Shown here in pieces: positions 9,023-9,431 of a DNA stretch of 9,431 bases (its first letter is position 1; each line of letters starts with the position of its first letter). The notes under the pieces were generated by a model. The model saw only the letters and a program-made list of their open reading frames with translations. It made no database searches and had not been told where the DNA came from. The translations under genes and the position numbers were made by a program. Source of the DNA: Lentisphaerota bacterium (GTDB lineage Bacteria; Verrucomicrobiota; Kiritimatiellia; RFP12; UBA3636); assembly GCA_012511845.1 (NCBI GenBank), contig JAAZFF010000357.1:1-9431 (forward strand). The letters run 5' to 3'.

Positions 9023-9029
9023 TATTGTA

Positions 9030-9034
9030 TCCTT
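9030..9034 (-). promoter_or_regulatory. Shine-Dalgarno that decides the GH2 gene start
   Basis: On the minus strand AAGGA lies 7 bases before a GTG codon at 9022-9020 (AAGGATACAATAGTG). Starting there gives MPNSTLRSILGCITIATLL, a compact Sec leader. The frame stays open upstream to a GTG at 9079, but no purine-rich site precedes that codon, and using it would put 19 extra residues, several of them charged, ahead of the leader. Confidence 0.75.
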
Positions 9035-9092
9035 ATTTATTTGTGAAATATATTTTTCCAGATATTTACATGCTACCACATAACAAGTTGTT

Positions 9093-9121
9093 GATAGAGC
9101 AAAATCTTAAAAGATTGTCAA
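9093..9121 (-). promoter_or_regulatory. candidate promoter of the leftward operon
   Basis: A perfect -35 box TTGACA reads leftward at 9121-9116. A 17-base spacer leads to TCTATC at 9098-9093, a poor -10 matching the consensus at only three of six positions. Transcription would start near 9086, giving a leader of about 65 bases. The spacer contains the palindrome AATCTTAAAAGATT (9103-9116, 6-base arms), which could be an operator or merely AT-rich chance. A TATATT box at 9052-9047 is an alternative -10, but it lacks a good -35. The weak -10 fits a promoter that needs an activator. Confidence 0.35.
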
Positions 9122-9180
9122 AACTGTGAAATGCGCAATGGGTTTTATCCTGCCATTTCATTGTAATATGCAAGTAATTA

Positions 9181-9208
9181 TTGATGAACTGGACGGATTT
9201 TGTATAAT
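9181..9208 (+). promoter_or_regulatory. candidate promoter P1 of the rightward gene
   Basis: TTGATG (9181-9186) is followed after 16 bases by a perfect TATAAT (9203-9208), directly preceded by TG. Transcription would start near 9215 and leave a leader of about 98 bases before the ATG at 9313. This is the best sigma-70-like pair in the intergenic region. Confidence 0.5.
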
Positions 9209-9224
9209 GACCGCTTTTTTCACT

Positions 9225-9236
9225 AGTTGTACAAGT
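9225..9236. promoter_or_regulatory. palindrome around TTGTACAA, possible operator
   Basis: TTGTACAA at 9227-9234 is a perfect 8-base palindrome, and the next-but-one flanking pair (A9225/T9236) also matches. It sits 10 to 20 bases downstream of the expected P1 start, where a bound repressor would block transcription. TTGTAC..GTACAA-type half-sites are known for GntR-family DNA-binding domains such as Bacillus AraR, but no regulator gene is in the window, so the assignment is only a suggestion. Confidence 0.35.
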
Positions 9237-9253
9237 CTGAATTAATGCAACTG

Positions 9254-9276
9254 ACTGCCTTATCAGGCAGTATAAT
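9254..9276 (+). promoter_or_regulatory. 7-bp-arm inverted repeat abutting a second TATAAT box (candidate P2/operator)
   Basis: ACTGCCT (9254-9260) and AGGCAGT (9265-9271) are perfect inverted copies around a 4-base TATC loop. The last T of the repeat is the first base of a perfect TATAAT (9271-9276). No good -35 is present at 16 to 18 bases upstream, so this would be either a weak or activated second promoter with its operator in the spacer position, or, on transcripts from P1, a leader hairpin. No U-tract follows in either direction, so it does not look like an intrinsic terminator. Confidence 0.4.
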
Positions 9277-9312
9277 AAATTGACAACTATTTAAGTTAAG
9301 GAAGCAATCATC

Positions 9313-9431
9313 ATGGAAACCGGTAAATTTGTGTTGAAGGTACTTGTTTTAGCGACAGTTCTCTGCTCTGTCACCTGGGCAGGTTTGCGGTATACAAAAA
9401 ACAACAATCCCGGGCTGTACGCAAAAATCGA
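9313..9431 (+). CDS. exported protein, N-terminal fragment (possible cyclophilin-type peptidyl-prolyl isomerase)
   Basis: The ATG at 9313 is preceded by AAGGA at 9298-9302 with a 10-base spacer, and 39 codons are open to the window edge. The product begins METGKFVLKVLVLATVLCSVTWAG, a Sec signal peptide or N-terminal anchor; there is no clear lipobox around C17. The mature part visible is only GLRYTKNNNPGLYAKI. The NPGLYAKI run right after a leader recalls the first strand of secreted cyclophilin-type isomerases, which commonly continue as T-x-x-G-x-I, but the diagnostic part lies beyond the window. The gene is divergent from the polysaccharide operon and shares its intergenic region, and may be functionally unrelated. 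Being a coding start is fairly sure; the family is a guess. Confidence 0.7.
   Translation, partial: METGKFVLKVLVLATVLCSVTWAGLRYTKNNNPGLYAKI

Larger units (their letters stand above)
9023..9312. other. divergent intergenic region
   Basis: These 290 bases separate the leftward operon from the rightward gene and are visibly more AT-rich than the genes. They hold one leftward and two rightward promoter candidates plus three palindromes (9103-9116, 9225-9236, 9254-9271), annotated separately except the first, which is described with the leftward promoter. The short open frames here lack ribosome sites and plausible products. I see no tRNA, riboswitch-like conserved core or intrinsic terminator. 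Confidence 0.6.

Noticed and set aside
9023..9079. In-frame extension of the GH2 gene to the GTG at 9079.
   Set aside because: No ribosome site precedes it and it spoils the signal peptide; the GTG at 9022 has AAGGA at ideal distance.
9254..9271. Inverted repeat as an intrinsic terminator.
   Set aside because: No T-tract follows on either strand, and no gene ends into it; both flanking genes point away.
9280..9285. Perfect rightward TTGACA close to the gene at 9313.
   Set aside because: The -10 position 17 bases on (9303-9308) reads AGCAAT and overlaps the ribosome site region, leaving no workable leader.
1..9431. CRISPR array, tRNA, insertion sequence or phage-type module.
   Set aside because: No regularly spaced direct repeats, cloverleaf sequence, transposase motifs or terminal repeats were seen on either strand.

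Overview
The window reads as a piece of a carbohydrate-degradation locus from a Gram-negative-type bacterium, most likely of the PVC superphylum (Lentisphaerota, Kiritimatiellota or Planctomycetota). That placement is inferred from architecture. There are two very large Sec-exported multidomain proteins: a right-handed beta-helix protein ending in a LamG domain, and a GH2-type enzyme with amidotransferase-like, discoidin-like and NPCBM-like modules behind the barrel. No SusC/SusD pair is visible, and a Bacteroidota locus would be expected to carry one. GC content is intermediate by eye.

Almost all of the window (1-9022) is one leftward gene cluster. In transcription order it holds (1) a 1691-residue secreted GH2-like glycosidase (9022-3947, preferred GTG start), (2) after a 42-base gap, a 1158-residue secreted beta-helix/LamG protein (3904-428), and (3) after only 9 bases, the first 139 codons of a leaderless GH78-like (alpha-L-rhamnosidase-type) protein that leaves the window at base 1. 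The spacing indicates one operon. A plausible division of labour is that the two exported proteins bind and cut a complex plant or algal polysaccharide, and the cytoplasmic GH78-like enzyme trims imported oligosaccharides. No substrate can be proven from the sequence.

Bases 9023-9312 form the only intergenic region of any size, between the leftward operon and a divergent rightward gene. It carries a candidate leftward promoter (TTGACA at 9121-9116), a stronger candidate rightward promoter (TTGATG-16-TATAAT at 9181-9208), an 8-bp palindrome TTGTACAA just downstream of it, and a perfect 7-bp-arm inverted repeat that abuts a second TATAAT box.

The rightward gene starts at 9313. Only an N-terminal export signal and about 18 further residues are visible; it may be a secreted cyclophilin-type peptidyl-prolyl isomerase, but this is tentative. 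I found no tRNA, rRNA, CRISPR array, insertion sequence or transposase.
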